NCBI GenBank assembly: GCA_023053545.1
Contig: JAKZAN010000146.1
Span: 1-64,000, forward strand
Direction: 5' to 3'
Length of the DNA stretch: 64,000 nt
From: Lepidurus packardi
Taxonomy: Eukaryota > Arthropoda > Branchiopoda > Notostraca > Triopsidae
A model generated the notes under the pieces. The model saw only the letters and a program-made list of their open reading frames with translations. It was not told where the DNA came from and did no database searches. Within the stretch, counting starts at the first letter, position 1. Every line of letters starts with the position of its first letter. A program made the translations under genes and the position numbers. Positions 49,939 through 62,496 of this stretch are shown here, one piece after another.

Positions 49939-50409
49939 ATGGGCAAAACTCTATCCAAAAAGCAAGAGCCAACTCAGGATAAAGAAAACCTCGACCTCTC
50001 TATTAGCCTAAACCAAAAGGATATCATGAATCGCTCTGCCTCCAGCGAGAAGACTATTCCGAATACAGCAGGTCGTCGGCGCAGCTCCGTCTGCCAGAAA
50101 ACTAAAACTCGGTTTTCAGGCAATACCTTCGATATTGTCAACTCGTGGTTCTCGTACTTCGACAAAGACGGCAGCAACTACCTCGGGAAGACCGAGTTCG
50201 CAGCTCTCCTGACGCGCATCGTCAAGGACATGGGAGGGTAGGAACCCAGTTTGGCAGACATCTAGGATATTCTTTACGAGTTGGACTACAACGGAGATGG
50301 ACAGATTTCAAAGCAGGAGTTCGTGCCAGTGGTAGACGCTGTGGTGCAGCTATTAGGAGCCAAATCTTGTTCTGCAAGGTTCATGACGAAGGCTGAGCAG
50401 AGGATTTGA
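49939..50409 (+). CDS. EF-hand protein with N-myristoylation-like start (156 aa)
   Basis: Starts MGKTLSKKQ (Gly2, Ser6: N-myristoylation pattern). A ~50-residue polar linker is followed by two EF-hands: DKDGSNYLGKTEF (residues ~73-85) and DYNGDGQISKQEF (~116-128), both with the usual Ca2+ ligands. A Ca2+ sensor on a membrane is likely. It lies directly after the Ca2+ channel gene on the same strand, though this does not show co-regulation. A GTG/ATG further upstream would lose the Gly2 signal, so I prefer ATG 49939. Stop TGA 50407. Confidence 0.85.
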
Positions 50410-50685
50410 GGAAGGAGTAGAATTTTATGAAGGAATGGTATGGAAGGTTGACTTTTTGAGGATGAATACATCAGGCAAAGATCATTTTTATGATTTTTGG
50501 GTAAGTTGTGGAGTGGGGGCTGCTGGGAGTATGTGGGGCGTTAGGCAGCGAGAATACAACAAAAATAGAAGAAGGAGCCGCAGAAGAAAATAAATAGCTC
50601 AGCGAATAGAAATATAGGCACCAGATCAGCCATTGGCAAGTATTTACGAATTTGAAATAAAAGAGTGCCATAGTTATCTCAGCCA

Positions 50686-52225
50686 TCATTAGGTCAGCAA
50701 CAGTTGTCGCTCCTTCACGTTCAGCATGTTCATATCAAAAAATTCCGCCTCGTTCATCCACGCGTGCCGCAATCCCTCCTCGATGTCCATCCGTTTCCGA
50801 GGGTCGAACTCCAGGAACCTCAAAATGAAATCCTGTGCGCTCGCACTCACATGACTAGGGAAATCGATCTCCTAAAACTCTACAACCAATTTCTGCTTAA
50901 AAGGCACCAGCCCCGTGAGCATCTCGAAAGTCAGTACTCCCAAGGCCCAGCAGTCGATCATGTGATCATAGGCGACGCCCTTGGAGACTTCAGGAGACAC
51001 GTAGTCGAAGGTGCCGCAGAAGGTTTTGCGCATATTTTTATCTTCGAGGCCGGTGTAGACGGACCAGCCGAAGTCACAGAGTTTGAGGACCCCAAAGCAG
51101 TTGAGGATGTTTTCTGGTTTGATGTCGCGGTGGATGATGCCGTGGGAGTGGAGGTAGGCGACGGCTGACATAACCTGTCTGATGTACTTGCGGGTTTTGT
51201 CCTCAGCCAGAAATTTCTAAACATCGTGATCGGAAGACGGATGAGTTGCAAGTTGGTGGTCTAAGATATTGAAGGGTCTTTACGTTCTGGCGTATTTCGC
51301 GGAACATGTTGTGCATGCACAGCTCCATTATCAGGTAGATGTTCTCCTTATCGTAGTTGATCCCGTACAGCTGCACGATGTTCGGGTGCTTCACGAAGCT
51401 GTGAATCCTCACTTCCTGCATAAACGATTTCATGTGAATCGCAGATTTCTTGAAGGTCTTCAGGGCTGCCATGAGCCCTACCTGCCTGATCCGCGCCAAA
51501 ACAACTTCCCCATTGATGCCGTTCCCCAGCTTCTTGACTACCTGGAACTTTCGCAGTTACAACTGCTTCAAACATTTGTTAATGCCTTCGTTTATGTTAT
51601 TGATGCGGGCTGTGATGGGCTGTACTCGGTCGGTTATTTTTTTAGAACTAAAAAGCTGGGGTTTGCGATTTGCTGTGCTCGAAAGCATCGAGGAGTTTGT
51701 GGGGTTGGCGTGGGGCGTCAACTGAATCTGCAATGCCTTAGGAGTGCTGATGATAGTGGGACTGTAGATGGCGTTGAGCGGGGTCCATTTAGGGTTCATA
51801 TACTGGTTAACAGCGGCTGTACTACTAACATAATTGCTGCGTGTGAGTTATTTTGTTGTGTTCACAGCTTGTTTCTGGTGAGGGTTACGAGTGTGGTTGG
51901 AAGAGGACGAGTGCAGGAGTTGTTTGTTATGCTTATACGATCGACTGGAGAGCAGCTTGTCTTCAAGTCCTTGGATGGTTTCTTTGAGGCGTTGCGAAGG
52001 CTGTTTGGCGATTGGAGAAGGGATCTGGTAGCGGGAGTTCGTTGGGGAAGGCTTTGTGAGAATTCGGGTGGTTCGAGGATTGGAGTAATATGGCAAGGTG
52101 GAGGAGGGGGAGTCGTGGCGGTGTTTGGAGGTGTTGGTGGGGGCAGGGACGAATTTGATTTTGTCGAGGGAGCGTATTTTGAGGTGTTTATTACTTCGGG
52201 ACGGAGGAGAAAGAGATTTATTCAT
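50686..52225 (-). CDS. Aurora-like Ser/Thr kinase (490 aa)
   Basis: Two exons, intron 51217-51283 (67 nt). A ~220-residue basic, Ser/Asn/Pro-rich N-terminal extension precedes the kinase domain: LGNGINGEVVLA, AALKTF lysine, HPNIVQLYG, IHRDIKPENIL, LKLCDFGWSVYTG, KTFCGTFDYVSPE, DCWALGVLTFEMLTG. DFGWSV and the T-x-CGT-DY-PPE-like activation segment are typical of Aurora kinases, which act in mitosis and in cilia. The C-terminal lobe is complete. The gene ends TAA TGA (Glu then stop). A long antisense frame covers the same DNA and is rejected. Confidence 0.88.
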
Positions 52226-52323
52226 GCTGTTGGCCGTTCTAATATAACCCTATTATCCCATCAAATGACAAACTTAGAAAAGCCAGCATGATTGTGGTAT
52301 ACAAATGTATCAGCCTATCCGCA

Positions 52324-53829
52324 TCACTGTGCCGGGAACTTGTCCAAGCTCAGCAGGAACATGTCGTTGAAACTCATCATGTGCCTGTCTCCTCCGAAAA
52401 TCACAATCGTGTTTTAGTTCACCAGATTCGCAGAGTGCCCGTCTCTCGCACAGGGTTTCTTCTTGTTGTTCTTTCTTATCAGATTGCTCGCAGCCCAGAC
52501 GCTGTTGCTCGCACTCGCAGAACCATTAGCGTTCGCATTGGCATCTCCGATGGGTTTCTTTTTGGCCGCAGGGTTGAACGAACTGCCGTTGATTGCTTTG
52601 ATGCTGCTTTTTAGTGACTCCAGCGTGGGGGACGGATTGCGGTATGTTTCCTTCTCCTCATTTGTCAACTCAAACTCGCTTAATAACTGTAACTTCTTCA
52701 CATCCTGCTTAGATTTCTGTTCCTTCTGCGTGTAGACCTGACCCGGTGAACTGGCATGGTAGTTGTTCTCCTTCAGCTGCCGATATTTGCGGTGGCTTCG
52801 ATCGTTTTCGTTGCGGTCAGCCTCGGTCGTCTTTTTGTGATGATGGTTGTGGTGCACATTGCTGGAGTGTGTGTTCTCGGAGGTCTCCTTGGTGCGGAGT
52901 TCCTGAGGTGGCTCGTTCTGCGATTCGTCATCGATCAATTGCCAAACTTCAGCCACAGTGTCAAACACATAAATGTCATTCTTCTCATGAGTAATATCAT
53001 GGATGCCTCCGAAAAGGAGCAGCTTGGTTGCGCTAAAAGCCAGAAGTGAATGACCGTCCCTGCTGTCAGGGATGTGCTCTTGTTGTTTGATGATGATTTC
53101 TTGCCACTCCATGGTCGTCAGGTTGAGCTTCCAGAGATCTTTGAACTTTTGATCGAGATTAGAGCCTCCAAATAAGTAAACAGTGGACTAGTTAATGACT
53201 ACGGTAGAAGCATTTGCTCGGGGCACAGGACAAGCAGGTCCTGCCATTTTGACCTCAGTCCATATGAGAGTGGTTAGATCGAGAGAGTACAGAGTGTTGG
53301 AATACTTTCCGAGCTTACCGCCGAAGAAACCTCCAAACACATACATTTTGCCTTTTGCAATAATTGCTGAATGAGAATCAATTGTTGGGATCACATTCTC
53401 ATCGTAAGAGGTGCCGGTAATCCATTCACCCGCGTTAAAGTCGTAGATGTTCAGGTTGTTGCTGTTATTGAGGCTGTCCACCTTGCCTCCGAACACATAC
53501 ATCTTGTTCCCGTCTGATACTGCGCTATGGCAGTACCTAGCTCCTGGGTAGTTCTTGCCTTTGGTCTACAGGCTAGTCCAACGAGGACAGAGTTCTTGCA
53601 GGTCGATCTTATGGAAGTCAGTCATAATGCCAGTGTTGATGTCGTAGCCGCCATAGACATACAGATGGGAAGCATGGATGAGTGCGGAGTGGTAGCTTCT
53701 GCGAGGGATATTTTTGTGGGCGATCTTGATTTCGGACCAGAAGGAGTCGACAGGCTCTGGGGTGGGTTCGGGCTGAAGGGCGGAGTCTTCGAGGATAGTG
53801 GTGGGGATTTTGGAAGAAGACACCTTCAT
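52324..53829 (-). CDS. Kelch-repeat protein (501 aa)
   Basis: Single exon. At least five kelch motifs with the G-G / Y...W spacing: LYVYGGYD (~55), MYVFGGKV (~110), MYVFGGFF (~165), VYLFGGSN (~220), LLLFGGIH (~275) and VIFGGDRH near the end (~478). A 170-residue Asn/His/Ser/Lys-rich insertion (with the HHNHHHKK run) separates the last repeat from the rest, so the propeller would close with the terminal blade. No other domain. Likely a protein-binding scaffold; partner unknown. Stop TGA 52324. Confidence 0.9.
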
Positions 53830-53996
53830 GGTTGATTAGTGAGATTTCTATAATCTATTTTGGTGAGATGCAGAGTTTAACAGGTTGCTAACACTGTTCT
53901 TCTTTTCTTCGATATTGCCTGTTGCAATTTTCCCCAACTCCTAATTAAACAAGCCACTCCATAATTCAAATTCAAACATTTGAGTCTCTTTGTCGC

Positions 53997-56253
53997 ATGG
54001 AGTGTCCTAACTGCAGATCCACCTACAACCACTCCGATAAAATACCCATCGTCCTCATCTAGTGCGGCCACACCATCTGCCAACTCTGTCTCTTCCATAA
54101 CCACAAAACATCCCTCATCGTCTGTCCCGACTGCCATAAACTCAACTTCGGCTCTCTCGATGCCTTCCCTAAAAACCTATCCCTACTCCAAGTCAATAAG
54201 TCGACTCCTGCCACACAGAATAACCACGTCCAAGACCCCATCCTTGAGCAAAGCCTTTGTCTGATTCATAACAAAAAGTATGAGGCTTACTGCGAGGTGG
54301 AGAGTTAGCTTTTGTGCGTAGGGTGCATTTTGGACGACAAGCATAAGGGCCATCCAGTGAGCTCCATAATGAATGTAAGCAACACAGCATAATCTAGTTT
54401 GCGTTTAGGTAGTGAAAAAAGAAAAGGAGACTCTGAGGCAAGCGCATATGCGTATCACATCGAATATCAACCAAATCGAAAAGGCGCTGGAAGTACTGCA
54501 GATCACGGAAGGCTAGATCAGGGATAGAAGTTCAGGAGTATTGGTAGAAGTAGCCATGTTTTACGAGAAGGTCAAGAAGATTATGAGTACTAGAGAGGAT
54601 GAAATCAGGGCAAGGATTCAACAAATCACATTCGGAGATCTGGACAAACTGGCCTCGCTCATCAATACTCTGAAATAAAAACAGGACTTCTTCCAGGAGT
54701 TGAACCAAATCTATAACGAGCTATCCGGACTGAGAGAGCTCGAGTATTTGCACTAGAGCAACAAAAGAGTCTTCATCATCGAAAACAGCCAGTTCAGGCT
54801 CCCAGACATTGACGTCAGGGCTTCCCCTCACCTCTTTTTCAACCAAGGGGATTAGGCCAAAAGACTGCAGCAAAGTCTGGTTACTCTCGTGTAGGTAGAG
54901 AAGCAGCAGTGCAGGCATAACAGGGCAGTGAACCAGCAGCTAAGCTAGGCTTCTTCAGGACTCAAGAACATGAAGAGAAAGGTGAGCAAAAATGAGTACC
55001 CTGCGTGCCAAGGGAGGTCACCCGTGGTATTCGAGCTAGATCTGGCAGAGAAACGAAAGAGAATAATCAAACAGAAAATCCTGCAGTAGAAATCCAAACT
55101 GCAGGACCTAGAACAAGCTGCATAGAGTTCTCCTGTCAACAGAATGCTCGACCCGAAGCCAATTAAAAATATTACTATTGATGTCGCCAGTTCCCTTTCC
55201 CTTTTCGAGGAAGACAAAGTCAATCTCAGCGAAATCAAACTTCAGGGCTCCCGAGTCTCCCTCAGCAACAACAGCCTCACCATCGACGATCTCATCTACA
55301 AATCAACAACCCGAGAAGCATCGAATCTGAGCATGCGCGACCGCGATGTCACGATCAAGGAACACGACTAATTCGTGTTACATGTAGGGGGAAGCCCTCA
55401 TGGCAATTTATAAAGGTTTGTCCTTCACGGCGCACTTACACACGAAGGCTCTAAGCATGTTACCGTCAAAAGAGTTGATTTTCAAGCGATAGCACTTCCG
55501 AACTCCGAAAGAATACTGGTCATAGGAGGAGCATCTAGTGATTTTGGGGAAAGACTTGCTACCACTCTGGTAGTCGAGGAAAGCGGGACCTATTAGAGCG
55601 AGTTTCAACTAAGTAGTGCAAGGTCTAGCTTTGGAGCTCTTTTGCGGGGGGACAAACTAATCATCGTAGGAGGTTCAGACAACAATTCTAAAGTTCTAAA
55701 TCTAGTTTAGGAGTATGACTTGACGTGTGCGAACTCGAGGAATAGTAGGCGTGCATTGTTTCCGATGAGCGCCGCTCGTGAGAAGCACGTAGTCATCCAA
55801 GGATGCGATGGGTATCTATATGCACTTGGGGGAGCAGGACCCAAAAACTCTGTCCTGTCAAGCTGCGAGCGGTACGATTTCCTCAAAAATAAATTTGAAC
55901 GTATCAACTGCATGCGTGAGGCTAGGAAAGACTTTTGCGCCATCGCATATCCTGATGGCCTTTACATAATGGGGGGAACAGATTCACGTGGAAAAGTCTT
56001 GAACGGCGTGGAGAAGTATGATTACGCAACTAAAACTTGGAAGTGTGTAGCGCCCATGCTGGTGGCCCGAAGTCATTTTTCAGCAGTGCGGAGCAGCGAC
56101 TTACAGATGATATGGGTGTTTGGAGGACTTGATGGGTCGGGCTCAGCAACGCGGTCAGTAGAGATCTATTGGATAGAGGAAGACAGGTGGAGCCCAGGGG
56201 AAGATTTGAAGTGGGAAAGGTATATGCATCATTCGGTGATTTTCAAGCGCTGA
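53997..56253 (+). CDS. RING, B-box, coiled-coil and kelch protein, TRIM-like (740 aa)
   Basis: Two exons, intron 54375-54408 (34 nt). N terminus: RING finger (CPNCRSTY...IECGHTICQLC...CPDC, residues 3-43), where a TAG gives the Glu before CGH. B-box zinc finger at ~85-120 (CLIHNKKYEAYCEVESELLC..C...HKGH). Coiled-coil region ~130-260. Kelch propeller from ~465 (VLHVGG-like FVLHVGGSP, ILVIGGAS, LIIVGGSD, YLYALGGA, LYIMGGTD, WVFGGLD). The order RING-B-box-coiled coil is the tripartite motif of E3 ubiquitin ligases; kelch at the C terminus would bind substrate. Function inferred. Stop TGA 56251. Confidence 0.88.
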
Positions 56254-56387
56254 GTGGCTCTGATAATTCAATAGGATGTAAATTAAGAGTTGTAAGTTTG
56301 AGCGCAGTGTTTGAATTTCTGCTTAAAATTTAGTGATCACTGATAGTAACCCTAGTTCCGATTGACCATTATTAACTAGCACAGACC

Positions 56388-58079
56388 ATGTTCGGCAGCC
56401 GCGTCAGTTAAGCCTCAGATGTCGACGACTTCTTCTCATCCAACCAGATGGCCTCCATGTTCGATCAGGATGACCAGAATGACAACGGCTACAAGATGTT
56501 TCAAGATCACGGAGTCTCATCACAACGGGGCAACAGTCCTCAGCAAAGTGGACGACAGCTTCGGACTTCAGTGGTCTCTTCCACAAGGAATCTGAAGTTC
56601 CCAGAATCAAGGACTGGTGATATGTCGCAGATTTCGGAGATAGTATTCGATACAGACTCATCATTCACACAGTATGAGTTTAATGAAGCAGAACCCAAAG
56701 TGCCCCCAAGCCAGATAGAGGCAATTCCAGAATAAGATGGAATGTGCCAAGAGGTCAGCGTGCCATAGTCAACAAGGGGCAGGTCTGCCCAAACTAAGCG
56801 TCCCTAAAAGTAACTGGTGTCTGTAGCAAGAGAAATTAAGAACGCTACAGTTCAGCCTAAAAACGTGGCTTCAAATCCTCTGAGAATTAGCCGTGTTGAA
56901 CCGAAGCGTCCTGAGTTTGATTTCGAACAGAGGAGTAAGTCTGCTTTATTGCCTTTGCCTGAGGTTCCCGAACGATTACCCCTGAAGATCCTGCATGATG
57001 CAGGTGCCTCAGCAACTAAATAAGCCGCATAGCCTAAGTTAAAGCAACCGAGTGGCTTTTCGCAAATAAACAAGAACACCTCAGCAGTCCCTAAAATCCA
57101 GCTGGAGAAGCCTCCAGGGTTAGACTTGCGAGCCTCCAGGACTCTTTTTAGCAACTTCCAGCTGAGCACGAACACTAACCCAGTCGACTTTCTCAGTAAG
57201 AAAAATGTGTCTGCATCGCTAATAGCGCCCAAACAAAACTCCTCTCTAAGTCTTCTTAATTTTTCCAAACTAGACCTCCTTTCCAAACTCAAAACTACTC
57301 TAAACTCTCCTTCACCCACTGCATCTGCTCCAAAAGAAGAATCACAGCCCCGTTCATCTTAGACTCTCGGCTCACAGAGTCTGATAAAGCCATAAAAGTA
57401 ATAGAAGCCAGAGAAAGTCGTGAGTTTGGACAAAGCTGGTGGACTCCAGGCGCAGAAGCCAATGAATTCGTTGCTGTCTAAGTTCGAGAGCTTACGACCG
57501 AACAACTCGGGTCTGCCACCCATGTTTCCGAAGCCACTGCCAGCACAGAATCTACAGATACAAAACACGGGTGCCCACAAAACCTCTCCTATTGATAAGA
57601 TAACCGAAATCAACAATACCTCAAATGCACCCCTCAAACCAGCACTAGAGCTGAGGAAAAACCCAACTCCGAACAATTCTGTCGCCATCAGCCAGCCTCA
57701 GAACCAAACCATCCTGAAGTCCTCATTGTCTAAACCTCTACTAGATGCACCGAAGAGCACCCGACAGAATCTGGAGGATCGAAAGACTACTAGTACACCC
57801 TTTGGTGTTAGCTTGAGGAACACAGTGTCAAAAAATGAAGTGGCCAGCAGTTCTGTGAGCAAGGTTGAAAGTAGTTATAGAGCGAACATGCCCTAAGCGA
57901 AGAATCTGGGCCAGAATATCCTGGTGAAGTACAGCGAGTAGTTCATCAAGCTGAAGGCTGCGGCGACGGAAATCAAGCAGAGGAGTATGAGAATATCGCT
58001 GCACATCCTGGAGGATTAGTACAGACTGAACTCGCTGTCACGGCTGCTGCGTGGGTACAGAGAAAAACAGCAAGACTGA
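56388..58079 (+). CDS. Long disordered Ser/Pro/Asn-rich protein (563 aa)
   Basis: One uninterrupted frame of 564 codons from ATG 56388 to TGA 58077, with more than a dozen TAA/TAG codons as Glu. Low-complexity composition (Ser, Pro, Asn, Lys, Gln) through residue ~510, then a helical, basic C terminus (FIKLKAAATEIKQRSMRISLH). No recognised domain. The length of the frame and its consistent composition make it a real gene; it could be a cytoskeletal or phosphorylation-rich scaffold, but this is a guess. Confidence 0.65.
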
Positions 58080-58266
58080 GAACTTGATACGAATAGACAT
58101 AGGATGCATTTGATCACAATTCTGAGTGATATCATGCCAGCTTACCAAATTTTATGATAAAATAAAAACTTCGCAGAGACTCGCTCACTGGCTGGCTGTA
58201 TTTAGATTAATCATACTGGTCCCAGTTGCATAGAAACCGAACCAACTTATTTAGACACGCCCATCT

Positions 58267-60345
58267 TCAGGACTGTCTCAACTTCTGCGCGAACTGACGT
58301 AGCTGTCTGTTCCGAGACTCTCGCTTCTCGTGTTTCGACAGTGTCTAATTGTTCAGGATGTCCCGTCTGATCAGCTTAACGCTACCATTCGTAGATGAGT
58401 TTTTCAGTTCAGAATCATTGTCATCAGTTGCATAACCCGAGTCCTGGTCATCCCCAGCCATCATCTTCTGGCTACCCTGGATATGATTGAATGGCAGCTG
58501 GATTTAAGTTTAGAGCAGGTGTTCCCAGTCGATCCCGTTGAAGAATGCATGGTCTTTGATGTCGTCGACATGCTGGCCGAGGCGAAGTACTGGGTCCAGT
58601 TCTAGAAGTCCATCGATGAAGCCCTTGGCTTAGGGGGTGATTTAGTCTTATGCATAGCCGAAGTTTATGCAGTCGGGCCAAACTATGTGGTCAAATACCT
58701 TTTCGCTAATTTCATTAAGGTTGTTTCCTGCGAAAGGCACGACTCCGACCAGAATGTGGAATACGAAAATGCCAAGACTCCACCAGTCAGACATGAATGT
58801 TGCGTGTTATCCTTTTAGAATCTCAGGAGCCATGTAATAAGGAGAACCTACTATCCCACCAGCTTCTCCCTTGTTGGTTTTGCTTCTCTGCCCCAACTCT
58901 TCAAGCATGAACTTACTCAAGGTTCTGTTCTTGACCTGTTACCTCTTGCGTTTTAGGAGTCCGGCCTCTGATAGCCCATAGTCTGCGAGTTTAAGATGCT
59001 TTTTCTCATCGAACACCATATTTTGAGGCTTGATATCGCGATGGATAATGCCATGAGAATGCAAATACTCGAGAGCAGCGACCACTTCAGCGATATAAAT
59101 TCTGGCATCCTGCTCTTAGAGTCTAGCATCCTTTTCCAGCATGTCTGCACAGTCCCCATTGGGCATGTATTCCATCACGAAGTAGTGGTAGTTTCCTTCG
59201 TTGAAGCTGTAGATAGCTTTGACGAGGAAGGGGCTTGAGATGACCGAAAAGATATTGTTTTAGTTATGGAGACTCTCGGTGTAATCGGCTGAGTTCTCGA
59301 TGAAGACCTTCTTCATGGCATAGCGGAACCCGGTGGTCTTCTTGATGACTAGCGAGACTTCGCCGTATTTGCCCTGTCCCAGCATTTTGATTTTTCGGAA
59401 GTCCCTGGTGCAGACTTCGTTCTTTTCTTGGGAACTCGCTCTGGGACTGGTCTCTTCCTCAGAGTAGCAGCCGTCGTCCTTGCCGAATTTGAAACGATTC
59501 CTGTTGTTTTTGAGATTCTTGTTCTTCTGCTTGTGGATGTGTTCGTACTCGTTCAACATCCCCGCCAAGAGGGATTCCCGATCATCATCGTTTTCTGCCT
59601 GCTTTTTGAGCTTACGTTCTTTCTACATCAAGTCCATCCGAGATAGGAACAAACTAACAAGCACCTTCATTTCTTCTGAACTCACCTTCAGTTCCTCCAG
59701 TTTCGGCGCCACCGAGTTTTTAATGTCCTTCAGGTCTTCCACCAACTCCAAGGATGATGTTCGACGTTGGCTCTTAATTTTCTTGCCCACAAGTCTCAAT
59801 TGGTCAATTAGACCCATATATCGTTTTAGTTCCTGTGGTGACAATTAGCTTATCTGGCGGTGGGGGCCGCAGTGGGAGCAGCGGGTCGAGCTCAAGTCTG
59901 AATCCGAATTAGAACTAGTGTTTTCGTAGGGATTCTTGCCGTAGATGTTGGACTTGGAGAGCCCCTTGTTGTAGACAGGTTTGGGCCTGGCTGCCTGGGG
60001 TTCGGAATGCCGAAGTTTTTCGTGTACTTTTTTAATTTAGACTTATTTTTCCCTCTGTATTTTTTTAACCTCTGCTATGTGTTCTTTGATGTCTTGCAAT
60101 TTGGCCTCAATTTCAGCGTCCGTCTGTTCGATCGACTCCAGAATATCGAACCCCGCCTTGCAGAACAGGATGTGCTTGCCCAATTTCTGCGATGCCACCA
60201 TCTTCTCGCAACTTAGACACACCTCTAACTCCCCTTACTTCGCTTTCACATACCCCTCTATCAAGTTTCCAAGTTCCCGTTTCACAAAAGAGTAGGTCGG
60301 GGCCGTACCCAGATTTTCTTTTCCTTCGCTAAAATAGAGTTGCAT
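58267..60345 (-). CDS. AGC-type Ser/Thr kinase with N-terminal zinc-binding motifs (692 aa)
   Basis: Single exon. N terminus: a C-x2-C-x11-H-x3-C finger ([20 protein letters not shown]), a coiled coil and a CSHC motif. Kinase domain ~310-610: [17 protein letters not shown] lysine, [35 protein letters not shown] (DYG instead of DFG), [42 protein letters not shown]. The pattern and the long insert before GSPYYMAPE resemble LATS/NDR or MAST kinases. The C-terminal ~80 residues are Asp/Asn/Lys rich without an obvious FxxF hydrophobic motif. Many TAA/TAG codons as Glu (e.g. ITPEAKGF). Confidence 0.88.
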
Positions 60346-62496
60346 ATGCCGGGCGAGCCGGATAATACGGCTGAAGACGACGTAGAAAAAGAGGGTAGCT
60401 TGGTGGAGAGGAGTTGAAGAAAGAAGATGGGGGGAGAAAGACTTGGAGAGTTGTAGAAGTTTGGGGAGGGGCGATTAAAAAGCGAGTATAGTGGAGGGGC
60501 CGATGCAGAGGAAGGGGGTGAGAACGTCGAGGAGGTCTTCAAAATATTTTTTCTGATAGGCAAAAAAGGACAAGGTTGGAGTAAACGAAACAATGCAGAA
60601 AATATAAGAAAGGAGGATGCAACAAGTTGACTTGAGGATGTAAGGGCAGGGGAATTACTTCGACAGCAGTCGTGAGAGGGCAGTCTGGGCTGCACACTCG
60701 GTTTAAGAGCCAGCTAAAACACCGCAAGTAGTCACAGTAAACCGCTAGGAATTAGCAACAGAGTCGCTCTACTGGACACTTCGATTAAATTCCATGGCTC
60801 TATTGTGTCGGGCACTCAGCGATTAGGCCCCGTCGCATGTGGGAACCTTACCATGGGAGGGTCTGGTGTACGTTGAGGTAGTGTCGAATGTGGTTTGAAG
60901 GGATGAAAGCCTGTGAGCCTGTTTTCAAATATTGATGCCAGAGAGAGAGGCAGGAGTGGATATGGAGTTTGAATGCCTGATTGTTGTGGTAAATGAGATA
61001 ATTGCGGAAGGATCGATCAGAGAAGGGGTTGCGGATAGAGTCCATGAAGAGGACTGACGAAAAGGGAGAGGGGGCTCTAAAAAGGCTGAAAGGGAGATAT
61101 AATGGTTATTAAGAATGTCTATTTAATCAGTTTGGGCTGTTTCCCAGGCAATCTATACCTGATCTCTGGGACTGATATTGTCCAATTAATTTCCACATCA
61201 CCCCTGTCCACAAAAACAGTTGACTTTTATTATCCACGCCTGAAAATACACTACGCTCCCGACCATTTCTCACGCCCTTGGATGAGTTGGGTTAGGATGA
61301 GGGTCGAATGGCTGGGTCAATTTCAGGATACAAAAGTATGACTCGAGGTGTGCACCGATCACTAACGTTTCCCAGGCTGTAAAAGGCTGAGCAGTAGGAT
61401 GGGTCGGGTAGCTGTAGGACTCATAAACTATTTGTCCTTACTCCTTCCCATTCGATAGTTGTCTTGCACTAATTGTTGTGAAGTACCGAGTGATTGATCA
61501 TTAATTTCTCAAGATTAATGGCAATTTCCCCCTGATTAGTACAGCTAATGCTGTCCACATCTTTATGCGATCTAGACCCCCTTTACCCAAATATCTGTTT
61601 ATGGAAGTTCCACACATAGATGTTATTCGAGTCGATCTAATACAATTTGATCCAAATACACGGCTATTGCCTTGCATAGCTCCAGAGTTTACGGTCACAC
61701 CGGTTCCTGCTGCAGAACAAAAGAGTCGGCAGTGAGGGATCCAGATGACTGTCGGGTTTTGTCGATTTTATCAGAAACTACACACGCATGGTGAAAGAAA
61801 AGTTAATCATAATGTAGAGGGGATGTCCGTAAGAAAAGTGTGGGTTCGCCTCTATTAGGTAAAGATACGTTCTCTAATACGATCGGGAAGAGCTATGGAG
61901 CAGAGATCCAGTATAAATTTATTTAGCAGTCCACTCTTATCTTTACTCAATAGTCCTCACAACGTATATATGACGATATCCTATGATTTAAGACTTCTTG
62001 CATCCTTGTCTGCATTTCGGACATCAATTCTATGCTAACATCAGTTTTTGTAACTTTGACCCAACCCCCTTTCACCAACAGATCACCCCTTCCCTCCAGA
62101 GCACAAACACTATGCACCAACTGGCTGCCTCGCTCTGTTTTCCTCTAGTCAATGCTGCCCATAATCCTCCTTCTCTAAATAGGCAACACGATATCGTCTG
62201 TACTTTATCGATCCCTCGGAACTCCCCTCTGTTGTCGATTTACAAGTAACAACCCAATTTCGCAAAGAAACACCCGAGGACCCCGTGAGAAATAGCAGAA
62301 CGAAATCTGGCTATTTCCTGAACATACTCGACCCTTGCGACTAGCCTTTCCACGCATAATATCCTGCAGCAAAAGCACCAATCTTTCTAAGAATCCCAAT
62401 CAATATTTCATGTCAAGTGACTTGCATGCAAATGATCAATATCTGATTCTGTATCTGATTCTGTCTGATCTTCTACGTAATGGTTATTATGCCGTC
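60346..62496. other. Gene-poor 2.1 kb stretch
   Basis: The longest interval without a convincing gene. It holds weak open frames on both strands (one listed at 60539-61045), several purine/pyrimidine-biased runs near 60400-60500 and 61030-61080, and nothing recognisable as an rRNA, tRNA or mobile element. It may contain fast-evolving or spliced small genes, a non-coding RNA or a regulatory/replication region. Confidence 0.45.
60539..61045 (-). CDS. Possible hypothetical protein (168 aa), doubtful
   Basis: ATG 61045 to TGA 60539-60541 is open in code 30. The first 65 residues look protein-like (MDSIRNPFSDRSFRNYLIYH, aromatic and basic), but the later part reads like non-coding DNA, and a GT at 60851 could start an intron. 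No family recognised. It may be only a first exon or a chance frame. Confidence 0.25.

Noticed and set aside
51269-52291. 340-codon open frame on the + strand
   Set aside because: It lies antisense to the Aurora-like kinase gene, whose motifs are clear; it has no recognisable domain and no good ATG start.
61102-61341. Short + strand frame as a gene
   Set aside because: 80 codons, no family features, no supporting neighbours.
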